From Cardiocondyla obscurior (taxonomy: Eukaryota > Arthropoda > Insecta > Hymenoptera > Formicidae): DNA of 64,000 nucleotides. Location: assembly GCF_019399895.1 (NCBI RefSeq), contig NC_091864.1, positions 10,270,001-10,334,000 of the forward strand, read 5' to 3'. Below, piece after piece: positions 38,301 through 53,232 of this stretch (positions are counted from its first letter, which is position 1; every line of letters starts with the position of its first letter). Both the position numbers and the translations under genes were made by a program. The notes beneath the pieces were generated by a model that was not told where the DNA came from, did not search any database, and was given only the letters and a program-made list of their open reading frames with translations.

Positions 38301-41300
38301 TCTATAAATGCATGTTATTAATACCTACTTCACCTAATATGCTGATTAATGTGATTTAATAACGAATTCATTGTCAGGTATGCAAATATTTGATGATGGC
38401 ACAGCTAGTTGGTTCGCCATTAAAACTGCGATGGACCATTGTCAAAGCTGCATGCCGATAGAATATCCACTTCGGGGATATATAACTCGATCATAACGTA
38501 ACATTAATTTGTATGTTATACGTAATATGATAGGATATTATTACATAGGAAAGATCACATCACGTTGATTGACGCATTGTTATATTCACGCGGAAATTCA
38601 CCGATAAAACCACAATTAACGCGGTACTTGCCAAATACTTGTTATGAATGACGATTGATCAAGCGGCGATATTAGATTAAATAATAGACCGGGCCTGTTT
38701 TCGAACAGCAATTTTATAGAATCGTTTGCGAATGTCTACAGCTCGGTTGATCGAATTACCGCGTCACAGCGGAGTTAATTAATGCAACCTCTTCAAGCTA
38801 ATTTCATAAAATTCACTGAACTAACAGAAAGGAATATAAACTGTACGGAATCCGTAAAATGATATTGATTGACACGCGTGAATAGCGTGAAATATCGTTA
38901 AAAGCAAATACTGTTAATTTTACAATGATATCTTTTACAAAAATAATAACAAGTATCATCAAATAATCATTGCGATTAATATCGTTGCTCAGTTTATGCG
39001 TAATTCTTACAAAGGGCTGTTTAACTGGTTCCTTGGACAATAACTGGATATTTTATTTTATAAAGATAACAAATCGTTTTTTTTTTTTTCATTAAATCGC
39101 TTATCTTATAAGCCAACATTTATATTAAATTTTTTTACAAATGGCAAGTATATTTTTATTACGCAGTCGGCAGAAGTGCGCTTTGAACTTGATGCGTTTC
39201 TTTGAGTTACACTTTACTTCCGGATATTCGTATATTATATACTCGCAACCATTTTCGTTCTCTGGTGGGCTTATCTCTGGGTAAACCCGAACGGTTATCT
39301 TTAAACTTTGTATTTTATCCAGCTGCGTAGCTGGGATAAGAAAAGTAGAAGATTTTCTCTATCGCATTTTCCCCCGTTACGCAGAACTTATAAAACCACG
39401 GGGTAGACTGAAATCGATTCTAAAATCGGACAAATAACAACTAAGTTTTTAGAATAATTAAATTGATATCGACGTTAAATTTAGAGATAATCACGCCACG
39501 AGCAATATCAATTTCCCTTTGCTGTATATTATGCACGTATATAATATATGTATATGCTTATACATATATATACACATATAGAATTGAGAAGGGACATGAT
39601 ATAGCACTAGATCTTCGTTAATAGATAATGCGCTCGCAAAGTAATGTAGCTTTAAGAATACTTCGGTGGAATTTGTAATTGTAGGTTATCAACCTTATAA
39701 ATCAGTCGCCGAAAATGGTATAAGTGTGCATTTCTTGCAACGCGTATGAGTTTCCTCTACAGTCACTCTTGAAAAAGTTTCAAGATATTCGAGGAGCCAA
39801 AGGCGCCCGAAAGCTACGAAAATACAAACGCATCGGGTATACCATTGGCTCTTCCTTTCCGGGGAAGTTTCTGTTGCAAGAATTTCAGTGTTCAATATTT
39901 GAGCGTTTCCTACATAGCTCGAGGATGTCCTTTTCGTATACGCATTGGCGAATCTTCGCAAAACAGCAAATATACGATTACGCAGGTTTTATTGCGGCGG
40001 CGGCTCTTCGTCTTCTCTATAATATTACGATGTGTTCATTTTATGGGTTATTTTCGCAAAATCAGATCTTCCGCGACAATCTAATATTTTTTTTACTATT
40101 CATAAAATCGTGCGCCATGCATATCGAGATATTTTGCATTCGATTTTGTATAGCGAGACGTGATATAAATAAAATTAAAATTACCGTAAACTATTTACAA
40201 ATAGCAAAGATATTAATTTATATATTAATTTTTATATAAAAAAAAAATATATATATAAAGTAATTTTTTTAAATTAAGTAGTGTTATATGTAGCAAAATG
40301 TGCACAGTCGAAACGATGAATTGTGGATTCATCATTCTGTGGGAGACAGCGTCGATTACACGAAAAGGCAATGGCCACAAATTTCAAATAAAAGCTTTTG
40401 CGATCGATCCTTTACTAACTGCGACAAATAACTGCAGTCGGCATATCCATATATTCCTATATCGTTAGTCTTTTCACAAACATTTTTGAAAAACATATGT
40501 GAGAGATACGAGTGTTAAAGCGATAAGATACTTTTTTTTTCGCAATACAAGCGCGTATTATAATTATTTAATATTTATTTCGCCGCGCTGTAATCTAAAG
40601 TAACTCATATGCTTTTATATGCACAAATTCCTTGATAAACAAGCCATACCGTGAACGTGACCCACATTAAAAAGCAGATCGTGTCGCATTGTTAGAGAAA
40701 TACTCGTAGCTCTGAAATATGCGTAGCATGTCCTGTCGTTCGTTTGCTCGGCATGTGCCGAGTGTCCTGAGGCCGATATCGATTTTCATCGCAAGGTAGT
40801 CCTATCGGAAAAATTCACGAATTTAGTAATAGAAGTATTTCTCTCTTGCTCTTCATCAAACAGCCGTATTTCTATTAAATGACAGCGTTTGCCAATATGA
40901 CGTCAAAATTTATCCGCTTTATTTTCCTGAGAAAATTACAAAGCAAATAAAGCTGCCAATACCATGAAGTCTTCAGTCTAATCTAAAACTTTTTTATGTA
41001 ATATACGTTGCAGTTTTCGATACGTATATTAAACACGAATTGCAACAGAAATATGCAGTCAACGAATATCCAGGAAAAGTAAAACAATTTTATCGTGAAA
41101 ATAAAGATTGTAATATTGTGAATGTGAATATGTATATGGTACTATTAGATATTAATAATTCCTTTTTAAGAGATTGGAACTTTGACAAGAGCTGTTGGGG
41201 TTCTTCTACGAATCCGCGAGGGTTATTTCGCGAAACCACGACATTCGGTTTTTTTCAAATTTTTTTTTTTATTGAGAAACGATAGGGTTTTTAGTAAGGT

Positions 41301-43040
41301 AAGATAATAATAATTTATTGTTTTCCTTTTTAATTGATTTTATTAAATATTTTTACTTGATTAATTTTATTTTTTAATATTATACTTCCGAATCATGCTA
41401 TTTTTAATATATATATGGAAATATTGCGGAAGAAGAAATACAACTAAATATTCTGATATTATCATAAAATATTTGTAATGCATATATATCACTAGGAAAA
41501 CAAAATACTTTCTACTGCCTGTTTACGAACCTTTCGGTAAACTTCAACGACTCTCGCTTTGCTTGAACGTCGCTTTGCGATCTGACAGCGGAAATTGCTA
41601 TTTAAATTGCTTTTTAATGGATACCGTACATTTATTATTTCACTTTCAGAAGGGACGATGTTTTCTAAATTTGACATGACTTTGATACGCTATAAATTTA
41701 TTTACAAGCAGTCAACTTTATGCACGAATCTGACTATATCACAATAATAATGTTTATTCCACTGTTTTAAGAATTATCTTTGATAGTCGCTGAAATGTCC
41801 TACCGCATTAAAGTACTCAAATTATGCCCTGCATTAATTATCAATGTATACAGAGCACAATTTAGAGAAGATAAAATAACAATTTTTCCGTCTTTTTTTC
41901 TCATACCGTTCATATTTCGCAACTTGAAAGCGACATTCGAGAGATATGTACTTTACGTTTTCTATCATTACGTTTTTTGTTCGTCGCAATTGAAGGCATT
42001 TCTGAAAATGTTAATTGCGGTCGACGTATCATACCTGATTGCAGACATATATGTCTGCGTGTACAATTAAAAAAATACATATCTATGCTCATCCTTTGTG
42101 TGTGAAACACGACGAATATCAAATCGATACAGTAACCCACGTTGCGCGCGCATCTGATAGTCATGCACCCTTCGCAGTCGCATTTAACATTAATAAATAT
42201 GGAAAATGTAATATGAATGATAAATTATCCGAGTTCCAGAAGTTATTGATAAACGTCTAATAATGAGTCGGTCTCTCCTGGGACACGCCTGTTGTACGCG
42301 CATTATACGCGCGAGTTCTTCGCCAGAATCGGCGTTACTTCCATTTTTTTAATTAAAAAATTTATGTTCCAGAGATTATTACTTTAACGAACGTTGTCAT
42401 ATTTATGACGATTTATTGACGAATTGTACACAACAATTTTAGTTAAAAAAAAAAAAAAGAAAAAAAGTAATTTTTCACTGCAAATATTAACTTGATGTAA
42501 AAATGTGTTTCGCGATTTAATAAAATTTATAAAGTGTATATTCGCATTTTTCAATCTGTACAAACTCTTTGGAAAATTATGATGGAATATGCGTGTACGT
42601 GTAATCTGACATAAAGTAACAGCGAAATTTGAAAATCTGTCGAGGGTCAACGTATGCTTTTTTATCGGTCATTGTTAGTAGAAACAATGAAAAGTTATAC
42701 GTTCCATTTATGTATACCAAATTAATATTTGTTAAAGTACACGCATAGTTATAAATATGTTTTAGTATCCGTTTCATACAGATAATAACATTGATATTAT
42801 AAAAAAAAAGTACAACAGTAAAATACAATGACGGAATTAGTTCAAATAAATGTACAATAAATAAAAATTATTTATAAGACTCACTTAATCATAGAAAAGT
42901 AAAAGATTATCTATGAGGGTGCAACGATTAACAGTGCACAAGTTACTATTGCAGGGCTTATTATTACGTCAAATTATAGATATAAATATTAAACCTGCTA
43001 CTTTTTATTTTATAACGCGGCGAAGTGAGTTCTTATTGCA
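35381..43040. other. Non-coding DNA
   Basis: GC-richer at 35.38-35.93 kb, then largely AT-rich. Contents: the alternating CA/TA/CG tract at 37883-37918, a TA-rich patch at 39535-39580, and the small hairpin CTCGGCA-TG-TGCCGAG at 40747-40762. A 171-codon frame at 39724-40239 has no domain, ends in Ile/Lys-rich AT noise and overlaps an antisense frame. I do not call it a gene. Confidence 0.5.
37883..37918. repeat. Alternating purine-pyrimidine tract, 36 nt (CA-rich)
   Basis: Unbroken purine-pyrimidine alternation, mostly CA steps with TA and CG. Degenerate CA microsatellite with Z-DNA potential. Confidence 0.8.
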
Positions 43041-44430
43041 AAATTTCGACAATATTTTTAGTTCTTCCATGTCGTCGGTATAAATTAACGTAAACGCAGA
43101 GCAAACGAATCGCCGGTGTCCAATTCTTGTAATTTATACGCCAAGCAATCCTTTGTGTACCCATAATGCCGGGCCGCTTAATTTAGTGAGATACCTGGCT
43201 GTTTAAACATCAGCCTCGCGCGCGCGCGCGCGTATATCCTCACCCGCTTTTCCGCTTCTAAAAGGGTCACATATACAATTAAGCAAAATGTCACGCGTTA
43301 CCGCGCGAGCTCTGATAAATCATACAACGGTATGTTTGAAAGTGATAATTCTCTTTTTATACGATATCATGCGCGGGGAAAAATGTTTCATTGATTGCGC
43401 GCGATTTGCTTGTCGGCTCTGATTACCGCGCGCTCCGGAAGATCAGAGCCGGGTATACACGCGCATATACCTACACGCGATTGCATAAAACGAGGACGTC
43501 GTCACTGTCATCAACGGCGTCTGTCGAATGTGCAGCGACGCGTAGGCCTATCGACCGGCTTTTTGAGATGCAGATTTTACGCCTACCCTCGTATATCCCG
43601 TCGTGTTTCGCGATAAAGCTCTGCACCTAACGCGCTCGCAGGACCAGCCGGGCGTGTCGCGAATTTGCTGGTCAACGGTGACGACTGCGAATGAACGCGC
43701 GTACCCACCGGTTCCATCGAACATAAATCCCCTATTTTCGCGACAAAAAAAAAAAAAAAAGAAAAGAAAGAAGAAAAAAAAGTGCCGTCCCAAAGGGTAC
43801 GTCCGATGGGACAGCCAGAAAGTTTTCCAATTAAAGTACTCGCTATCTGGAACGATCGGAATACAACACCGATCTGCCCGGTCTCATTAACGCTTTTCCA
43901 AGGTGGATACAGCGCGGCCGCGGCGAGGGGAGCAAGGGAACGGATAAAGAGACCGGATCGGTCGGCTATTTTTCTTGGCTCCGGCCATAACGTTCCGGCT
44001 GGAATGACAACGCGCTCCTCGAGATAGGTAACGAAACGTTTCGATTCCCATCAGCAATCGAGCTGCCGCCGGTATATCGCGAAACCGGGTGCGGGTTTAA
44101 AGGAATGGGACGAATATAGACCACTCTCTCTCCAGGGCCGGGCAATTTTATTCGAAATCGTCCGAGTGTTAAACTATGCCCGATTGAAAATCGATATTTC
44201 ATTCCGGTCGAACTGCCGACACGCCGAGAGAGTAGCCCGGCAGATTTTATATGTCGAGTGGACGGCGGACGCGCATACCACCAGGCGCTGCTGCCGCAAA
44301 AATTCTGTTGCGCCGAATAGTTTTGCTGTCTGTTCGAGATTAACCACGCTCAAGACGCGGCCACGGTATTCCTATGTACGTGTAACCACGCGCGCGTATA
44401 CATATAACTGAATATTTTCTCTGGCCAATA
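43041..44430. other. CpG-rich block without supportable exon
   Basis: CpG-rich throughout, with many overlapping frames of 70-95 codons on both strands, as expected of GC-rich non-coding DNA. An A-rich tract with G interruptions (43745-43780) splits it, and a second alternating tract (44387-44406) lies near its end. No domain is seen. Confidence 0.45.
43217..43237. repeat. (CG)8 tract continuing into TATAT
   Basis: Eight perfect CG units followed by TATAT, 21 nt of strict alternation. A (CG)8 run is rare in animal genomes because methylated CpG decays, which suggests this site is unmethylated in the germ line. Confidence 0.9.
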
Positions 44431-47400
44431 GATAATGGAATATCGACAAGCGGCAAAAATAAGGGAAACTATCAAATCGTCGTAACACCATAGCGCTAGC
44501 ATTTTATTTTAATCGCAATAAATTTAAATTTAAAGTCATATTACACGCAAATCGCTAAATGGCATGGAAATGTAATTTTTGAATATTTTATCTTTTACAA
44601 TACAGTAAAATATAGATTGATTTAGATTTTAGATAATACCAGATTAGACTTGCGTGAATTATAACTTCGAAAGTACGCAGTTCGTTTTGTCACTGTCGCG
44701 CTTGCAGTACCTAATGACCGACCTTGTACATATCGCAAATGTGCAGTAGACGACTCTTTAGTGCGAGTACTAAAACGAAGTAATAAAACGCGTTTCAACA
44801 GGGGCTGTTTCATCGTTCTGCTCGGCGATAGTTAGCTCTCGTAAGATTTACAACTTCTACGGAGAATGATTCTTCATTTTCTCGCGCCTCGAACTCTCGA
44901 ATACTTCTCGTTTATCTCTAAAAAGATGAAGGATGAAGACGTACGGCGGAACGGACGAGATTTATGTTGATATTTAATGCCGGCAAAATACTACCGGGCT
45001 ACATTACGAGCATCCAAACAATGAATAGCTTAAACATGTACCATAAAATCTTGTGCATTTTATAATAGTTAAGGAGAGATTCTTAATGGAAAATAGTACT
45101 TTGATAGAGAGGACGAAGACAGGGAGAGACGAAAAACTTGCCATATCCTTCATTGGTGGAAAATAAAATTAATCACTCACTCCTATAGCGCGTTGCAAAT
45201 ATTAATTATTTTATAAAAACGTGAGTTGTATTTTATGTTAAAAGTATTTTCCTTAGTCACAATTAATTTTGTTGCGCACAGTTTAAAAAATAAATATATA
45301 CGCTTCCCACTTCATCAAACAAAATTGCATTCTATTTGCACGATCCTTTCTGATCATGATAAATTCTTTGTGCTTACGAATGGTAGGTATGTACTACTGT
45401 TACTTATTGCATGCCGCGAGTGTCACTGTGTCGTAAATCGGGTGGACTTGCACAGAGCGGATGCAATTACGGATCTTGTATCCTATGCAGTGCATCGTAA
45501 GATATTAACAGCCGCGCGCGTTGTAATTTTTGTTCCGACGTGTTTTATCCAGACGCGTATTATTGTCTTGCTTGAGAACGCGAAACAAAAAAAAATTTTT
45601 TTGTAAAGAAAAAAAAAAGAAAGAACGATACTGACATTGAAAAATTTACGCCGCCTTGTTTGTCGCGTAAAGTGTAATTTTCTTAATTTCGCGCTTAATG
45701 TATATGCCTCGCGTATTCATAATAAGTAGACACAATGTTTCAAAGCTTTATTTTTTTTGTTTTTTTCTTACGCAATGAGTGGGCAATTAATTTGCTTAAT
45801 TACATTTCTGATTCTAAAACAAAAGTATAGAGCATTATATGTATAATAAAACTTTATTAATTTTCCAATTTAAAATTTATTTTGTACCTTTCAATAATTT
45901 ATGAAACAATACCTTGGCCGATATTTTTAGTTATATACTCATATTTCAAAATCGAGTTTCTTGTAAATGACAGTAAAATACGATTTTTAATTTAGCGAGA
46001 TATATTCTACCGAAGGTATATTGTGCGAAAGCATGTACTTGAACTACCAGCAAAGTGCGCCAGACGTGTGTGTTTGTTTCTTTGAAATATGCAAAGCGAA
46101 ATACCGAGATATCTGTCGCAGCGTAAAAGCTTGACTTTTAACGAATACAAGGAAACCAGTATAAAGCGCAATCATACATTTCACACTTTTAAGGATTAAA
46201 GAAAATAATAAATTTCGTGCACCCAGAAATATTACGGGAGGGGGAAAACATTAATAGAGTAATTAATTTAATAATGGTACTTCAAATTCCGCTAATCTCT
46301 GTGGAAGCCGCTAAGTGACAAACGAGCATTCGCAATAAATTCAAACCTGCCGACTGTACGACTTTGGAACTCGGCGTACAAGAGCCAGCTTTTGAAACCA
46401 ATGCTAAATAAACCTAAACCGCTATGACCAAGAGTGACTTTACATTATCCTTAATTGCACTTTTGCTAGAGATTTAAATCAAGTATATGATTGACAGAAG
46501 TCGAGCTTTTAGGTTGACCGGTGTGGGAACATCGAGACAGCTTTGTGGGATTCCAACGGCTATCGCTGTGCATCGGTGTATCGAACCACAACGTCACGCG
46601 GTGATTGACAAACGGAAAGGATGGGAGAAAGGGGAGAGAGAGTAATTAGTCGCTCTCGTAAAATTATCTGCTCGCGTATGCGTGACTAATTAATTACATA
46701 CAAGTTTGTCTTCGCAACACCTCTTCCGGAGAAACGTGAACTGCAACCGTATATGAATTCATTAATAACCCACTCATCGAGCGACGTTGCGTTGTCGTAG
46801 AAGCACGAAATGTTACTTCATTGTCGTTTATTTGCGCAAGTCAACAAAATTTTACTTTTAATTTATTACGTTAAATTATTAAATAATTAAATTTGTAATT
46901 TAAAATGATACGGAGAAATAAAAAGTACTACAGATACTCTCGCAGATCGAAGAAGAATGCATTTGAAATTAAATTAATTCTTCTCTCAAACGTGCTTGTC
47001 GCGAATAAGTGTAGAATTCTCTCTACGATGGGCTCGCATCGATGTAGATTAAAGTCGCCGGACGTACCGAGAGCGGGAAATGTTAACGTAACGAGGACGT
47101 TCTCTTCCCTTGAGCGCAAAAGCTTGACCCGTTCCACTCACTATTCTTGATCATACCAATAACTAACTAGAACAGAATAATGCAACGACTCACTCTTCTT
47201 CCAACTATGCAAATCGAACGCGACCAATATGTCGTGAAGTGCTCTAAAAATATTCGAGATATGAGAGAACTGAGAGCAGCTATAAGTTATAAATTTATAT
47301 AGCGCATAAGGCGGCGCAACGTTACGCGAGCGCTTAAGTAATTTCTATGACAATTCCGGAAAAATTAGTTTTAGCAGTATCCTTTTAGCGATCACCGTGA

Positions 47401-49900
47401 TGGTAAGCACGGACTTCTTGCAACTTGGGGCAAATGCGATAATGCAAACTAGAGCGGGGGAGAAAATAGCGCTGTAAAATACCTTCGCCTCACCGACGAC
47501 GGGCCGCGGGAAATGACCTTCGGTAAAGAGTAAAGAGCCTTTTTCTTCACCACTAACGTTAAATTGCGTTCTAATTGCGAGCACGCGGCGTGCCTTGGAT
47601 GCCGACAGAATTATGAAAATACGTTTTCTGATCCTTCCTTTGCGTTTTATTACGAGCCGTTGATTCTCGGTACGTTGCAATCTGCCACGTCTATGTCAAA
47701 CGGGTAAACGCATTATGCGCAAGAAAATATCGCGGTTCGCCGACTTGTGCCGGCTCGGTTGTGCGGCATTTAATTATATTTTCGCAATTCGCCAAGCGCT
47801 TTCGAACTGTTATGTAAGTACAATATCTGAATTGTGGCGTAGTTTGCACACGAGGCTGCATTGCGAGAGTTTCAACGTGTGTTTGTAATGTTATTTCTTT
47901 CTTTTTATTTTTTTTCGTCATTTTTCTGATACCCTTTTTGGTGACACGACGGTTTCAAACAAAAGCTCACATTTTCGTTAAACGCTTCACCGTGTCCGAC
48001 TTTTATCTCAAGTCGACTTTGAATCTTCATATTTGACGAAAAGTTACACGATCAGCGATATAATATGATCTTGAGCAAAGGAAAGGATTTAGAAGTAAAT
48101 TTTAATTAATAATATTTAAAAGCCTTTTTTAAAAATTAATTAATTTAAAAAGAGATTAAGTTTGCGTACAATAACGTACTGTAGCGTTTTAGTTAATGGA
48201 ACGCTGTCTTTGTATCCTTCAAAAGATTGAATTGCAGCACAATAATAATGTAACTGCATATCATAATCGCAATTAGTAGAACTGCTCGGTCAGACTTTAA
48301 GTAGAAATTTCAGAGTTTAGTCTGGCACGTGGCATAGACTTTAGAGCGTACGTGCTCGGAACTGCTTATGAGCGAACGCGGTCGGCTCGATTACGGAACA
48401 TCCGAAGGGGGTAAAGAGCGCAGTCACCCTTAAATTGCCTCGATGAAACGGCAAATCGCCAGTGATACCGTCTAAGAGGGAGACAAACGAGCCGAGGCTA
48501 TTTCGCCGGATCGGGTTTCGCACGCAGCATCTTGATACAAGCTCGTCGCTTTATCCATCGATCAATATAGTAGATCGGAAGTAGGCGCGATCCATTTCGC
48601 TCCGTTGTACGGCTCGCGGAAGAAATGCTTAATTTCCTATTCATACGTTTTGACGCGCGTCGATCTATACAACGGAAATGTAACCGCCTCCTCTGCGCCG
48701 CAGGTTGTGAAAGGGGTAAGCGACCCGGTGTCGGCGGACACTATTGGCGAGTCCATCGGTGGAATTCAACGTCGCCGGGCCACGCATCCGTTCCCAATGT
48801 TGGCGGAAAGCAAACGGTGTACTCGGACGGAGACAGACACACCGAGCCATTCATGTTTATGGAAGCCGGTCCATTTGCCGGGATCACCAGTGGAAACCAC
48901 CCGGCATAAGCTTTAACCCCGACGTTGAAACGCCGAGTGGTGCCCTGCGATGGCATGTTCATATTTCGTTAGCAGACGCGCATTCTGTTCTAAGAACTGA
49001 GAATTGCAGTATTTGCACGCGTTTAGTTGTCAGTAGAAGACTCTTTTCTACATCGCTAATATTTTTAGCCCTTTTTATTTTTTTCCGAAGTAAGTACAAT
49101 TCGCGTAACATGCCGACACAAAGAAGTATCGCAAACGTTTCGAATAATTTCGTTATTAATTTCAATTTTATAATTATAATACGTACGTGTGAAATATAGA
49201 AACATTCAGCGACGCGTAAATATATATCAAAGATATTACATCATGAATATTAAAAACGCAATCGGCAATTATTAATTTTATTTTATCATCCCGAACAGTC
49301 TCCATTAATTAATCAGTAATCGATGTTCATATCTCTCGTTTGAGCGCGTAACTAATATTATTAAAACAATGTTATAATGTGATTATCGCAAACGTGGCTC
49401 GAATGCCGATCAATTTAATGGCATCATCGCCTAGTGTGAATTATCGAGCAGTAGCTTACCTAAGAATCGATTCACTGAGCTATTATAGCTACGATTACAA
49501 AGCTATCTAAACTCTCGTGAGTGGAAGTTGATTTGGCTCGAGGCAACAGTGCGGTCATAGGTCGTTCTCGCTGACTGTCTCGACGGTCTAATTAACGAGA
49601 CTAATTGACAAAGTTCCCTATGAGAATCGTCTTGCCGATCTGGCGCTCATAATTGGAAATACATTTCGCAACCAAGTCGACAACAAACGGAGTATTCATT
49701 GATTCCCGTTTGCCATTCAATGAAATAATGCTGTTTATAACAATATACATTCGGACATTCCTATACACCCGTCTATACATATATATGTGTACTTAAGTGG
49801 AGGGTATTTAAATTTTACACGTACATTATATAATTTTATGATACACACAAGTAAAAAAAAAAAATTAAATAAAATAAAATAAACATTATATTATGCGAGT
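44431..49900. other. Non-coding DNA
   Basis: AT-rich at 44.43-47.2 kb, GC-richer at 47.3-48.95 kb, then AT-rich. The patch at 48605-48910 is open in several frames on both strands (up to 151 codons), but none resembles a known domain. No RNA genes or mobile elements are seen. Confidence 0.5.
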
Positions 49901-52900
49901 GATTAAAAGAGCTTAAATTCCACGATAGCTCCGAGTGATGTTGAGGCACTAATTTTTCTAAAAGTCTTTAAAGGATCTCGCTCGGTCGCAAATTCGATCA
50001 TTTTCGCTTTTCCGAAATTCGACGCGATGATCTTCCATGTCCGGCGGACTATCGTTCGAAAACCATTTATCCTTCACCAGTCTATCCTGCAACAAAACCT
50101 AAGAAGCGAAGACTGTATCGAAGGTGGCATCGAACAGTCTCGAGGAAAACTTCCGACGATTTTGCTGTCAGTCGACTTATTCGCCGGGACGTGGCAACGA
50201 AGTATGAAAATTGCTCGGCCACTTTGTCTCCGCGCAGGAAGTGGCTACGACGGCGCAGACTGTGAGGGGACACGGCCCGTTTCTCACGTCAGACCGGCTA
50301 TAACATATGGACACGAAGCGCGGAATAGTGTGCGGAAGCCTCGCAGAAAATAATAAGAACCCTCTCACGTGCCGGGAGAGTCAAGAGGCATTTGGATTCG
50401 CGCCACGCCACGCTGAAAGAATAAAGCTGTTCACTTTTGATACGTACACGAAATCCATTGTAGAGGTGAGCGCTATTGACAAAATGAATGATGGTTATAT
50501 GGCGCCGAACGTCCCGCCGGCCCCTTACCGAAGCTATAAATCGTCTCTTGCAGAACCGGCCATTTTCAATGTGGCGGATACGCTGCGTGCTGCCCCTTTC
50601 TTCGATTTCCCCTTTTGCGTTATCATCCAAGCACGGAGATCGCCAAGATAAAATCGTGCCGGTTCGGCAGTTTCGAGAAAACGGCAGTCTATAAAACCAA
50701 CTGGAACCGGACCTCCTTTTCTCTCTTTCATCAAGCGCGTTGACGTATTTTTGGAATACGATTTCAACGAGCACTTGTTAATTTACCGCGGATTTTGTTC
50801 CACGTGTAAATACATGATACATATTATATTATTTTAGGCCCGACGTGTGCGAGCGTGACTCGTCCTTTATCTAAACCGAAAACTTGCCGCGTGATGTTCC
50901 ATCTAATTAGTATGATACGCATGGCTTGCATATGTGTTAATATAGAATTAGATTCAACCAACCGCAAGCACAAGCGTTGCACGAGCGGCATACCGAAACT
51001 ATCGCGTGGCGAACAAATGCGGCCGTTAAAATTAATTGTCATTATTTCGGTAATTGCATTTATAGCAAATAACGGCGTTTGCATACTGCCAGCAATTGAC
51101 CGACTTCGGTGCACGGCATTCGGGAGGGGAAATCTCGCAACTCTTTACAACTGGATCGGTTTGAAGATTGGGAACAGACTATTTGCTGACCACTTCGAAT
51201 CCCCGTGCTAAAAGCATGCCATTTCCTTCACGACGTCTCGAAGCATTAAGCGAAACAACGCGAACGAGGGAGGTAACGCCTAAGCGCGATATAGTCGATG
51301 TATCGGTTCTCAAACACACCTCGGATCGTTTTACGAGCGCCGTTTACATTTTGACGCTACAGATAACGCGCTCGACGAGAAGTTATCAAAGTTATTAACG
51401 TCAGATAACAAGCGTCACACGCTTAGACTCGCTCGTACATCAGGAGCATGGCGACGAGCCGATCGATATACACGTAGCGGGAAACAGCCAGTGCAAATAA
51501 CAATCCCGGCAGGACTCTGAAACGTAGCCGCGCAACGTCTGTCACCGATATTTGCCGTGCAGTAATCCTATGTGCGTATATTTGCGTTCATATCGTTCCG
51601 AAAATTACTGCTACCAAGAACGAATACATTCTTGCGCATCGTTCCCGTTACTGATACGCATTTTAAGTATTTTCCGTCGCTTCCTCTCTCTATATATGTA
51701 TATATAAATTTTTTTCTTTTCGTTATTTTAATTTGTTCAGTTGTATCGCATTATTATTATTATTTTTTTTTTTTACCTTCGCTAAATACCGTGCAATATT
51801 TACCTGCACAAGTGATCACACTTTGCATGGGGAATATTATGTACAACGTGACTACATATATGTATATCGTACAAAGATTTGAGAACGAAAATGCACGTCG
51901 GGTGGTATTGAACACTGTGTGCGTTAAGCACGTAAATAGGGAAAATGAAACGGGGAGTGATAATGTCGATGGGAGGAATAACTGATTATTTGTCCGCCGT
52001 AAATATCATTACCCGTACTATTGAAGGGGATGTTACCATATGTAATTCCGTGCAATCGTAAAATTTTCAGCGGACGCTAATGGCAAATATTTATACGGAT
52101 TCGCCGGTTTCAAACGGTATAAAAGTGTTGCGGCGCGATCGTCAATGGAGAACAAGAATCGCAGCAACGTGGAAAATGCGGGGAACTTCAAAGCAAGCGA
52201 CAGCGACGCTCGTTTTATTATCTACGGCATGTGTGCTCTGCCCTAATTTCATTTCATTTAATATAATTACGAGGAGGGGACCTGTGTCACCGGCACCGTA
52301 CACATACGAAGCCTTCGTGCCTCACTTGCCTAAGGGTACGAACAAACGCGTTTTATTGTACCAGCCTAATTTGCAATCACGTAATTTTATACGTGTTGTA
52401 CGCAAAAGGCAAAACGTGCAATTAATAATACGTCGTCATGCTTCCGTTACTATCAACTAAAAAATTAACATTGCATCAGCATTTTAATAACTTAACAAAT
52501 TGATTTCTTTCTATCTGTAAGTATTTCGTTTAGATTTTTAGTTAAAAAAAAAAATTCTACGTATGTTGTCTGTTCGCGATAAAAAAAATACTTCTCAAAC
52601 GAAATCTGTGAATTATAAACTTTAACATCGGCATGAAATATTCGAATATCGCACCGCATTCGTTTAAAAATTCGCAGCATTGATGTGTCCGAAATATAAA
52701 AGATCGTACGCATAAACGCATAGAGCCACATATGCCGTGACGAGGGTGCAAATAAAAAACGAAATATATAACTGAATGCGAGGCCATACCGCGAGAAAAT
52801 ACGCGGAGTTACCGAGGACAAATGCAGTATATATAATACTTAAGGACGAATTTTATCTCGTTTCTTTTTTCCTTCTTACTTTTTCCCATTTACATTTTTG

Positions 52901-53210
52901 GCTGGTTGACTTGGTATGACTTGTGCAGAGAAAGGTACTCGCATTTCACGTCGTCTTTATTTCCTGCGCAACGTCCGATGCAAAAATAATATCCTCCTGA
53001 CTATTCTTTCCTAAAAGATTCTCTCATAAAAGATGTGTATCATCATAACTTGAGCATTATTCTTAAAAATAATGACGATAATAATTCCAATATAGAAAGT
53101 TTCTCTTATCGAGAAAAAAAAAAGTTAATGTCAACAGCAAAAAAAAAAATGAGTAAGACAGTTTCGCAAGTGACATTGAAGTGCCGATCTTGCCGATGCT
53201 AATTATTCTT

Positions 53211-53232
53211 TTTTTTTCTCGCGAGAAAAAAA
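53211..53232. repeat. Perfect 22-bp palindrome with CTCGCGAG core
   Basis: T7, then CTCGCGAG, then A7, exactly self-complementary. TCTCGCGAGA is a known core-promoter-type palindrome in animals, bound by ZBTB33/Kaiso-like or BANP-type factors in vertebrates. No transcript start is evident beside it here. Confidence 0.75.

Noticed and set aside
39724..40239. 171-codon open frame on the plus strand
   Set aside because: No recognisable domain. The C-terminal third is Ile/Lys-rich AT noise, and an antisense frame overlaps it.
50298..50774. 158-codon minus-strand frame with overlapping plus-strand frames
   Set aside because: Several frames stay open on both strands in GC-rich DNA. None resembles a protein family.
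51190..51215. ACTTCGAATCCCC resembling a tRNA B box
   Set aside because: No matching A box upstream and no acceptor-stem or cloverleaf pairing.
52071..52210. Possible exon after TTTTCAG reading DANGKYLYGF, faintly like a cuticular protein
   Set aside because: Only about 45 codons before a stop, no RR consensus beyond a few residues, and no partner exon. Treated as chance.
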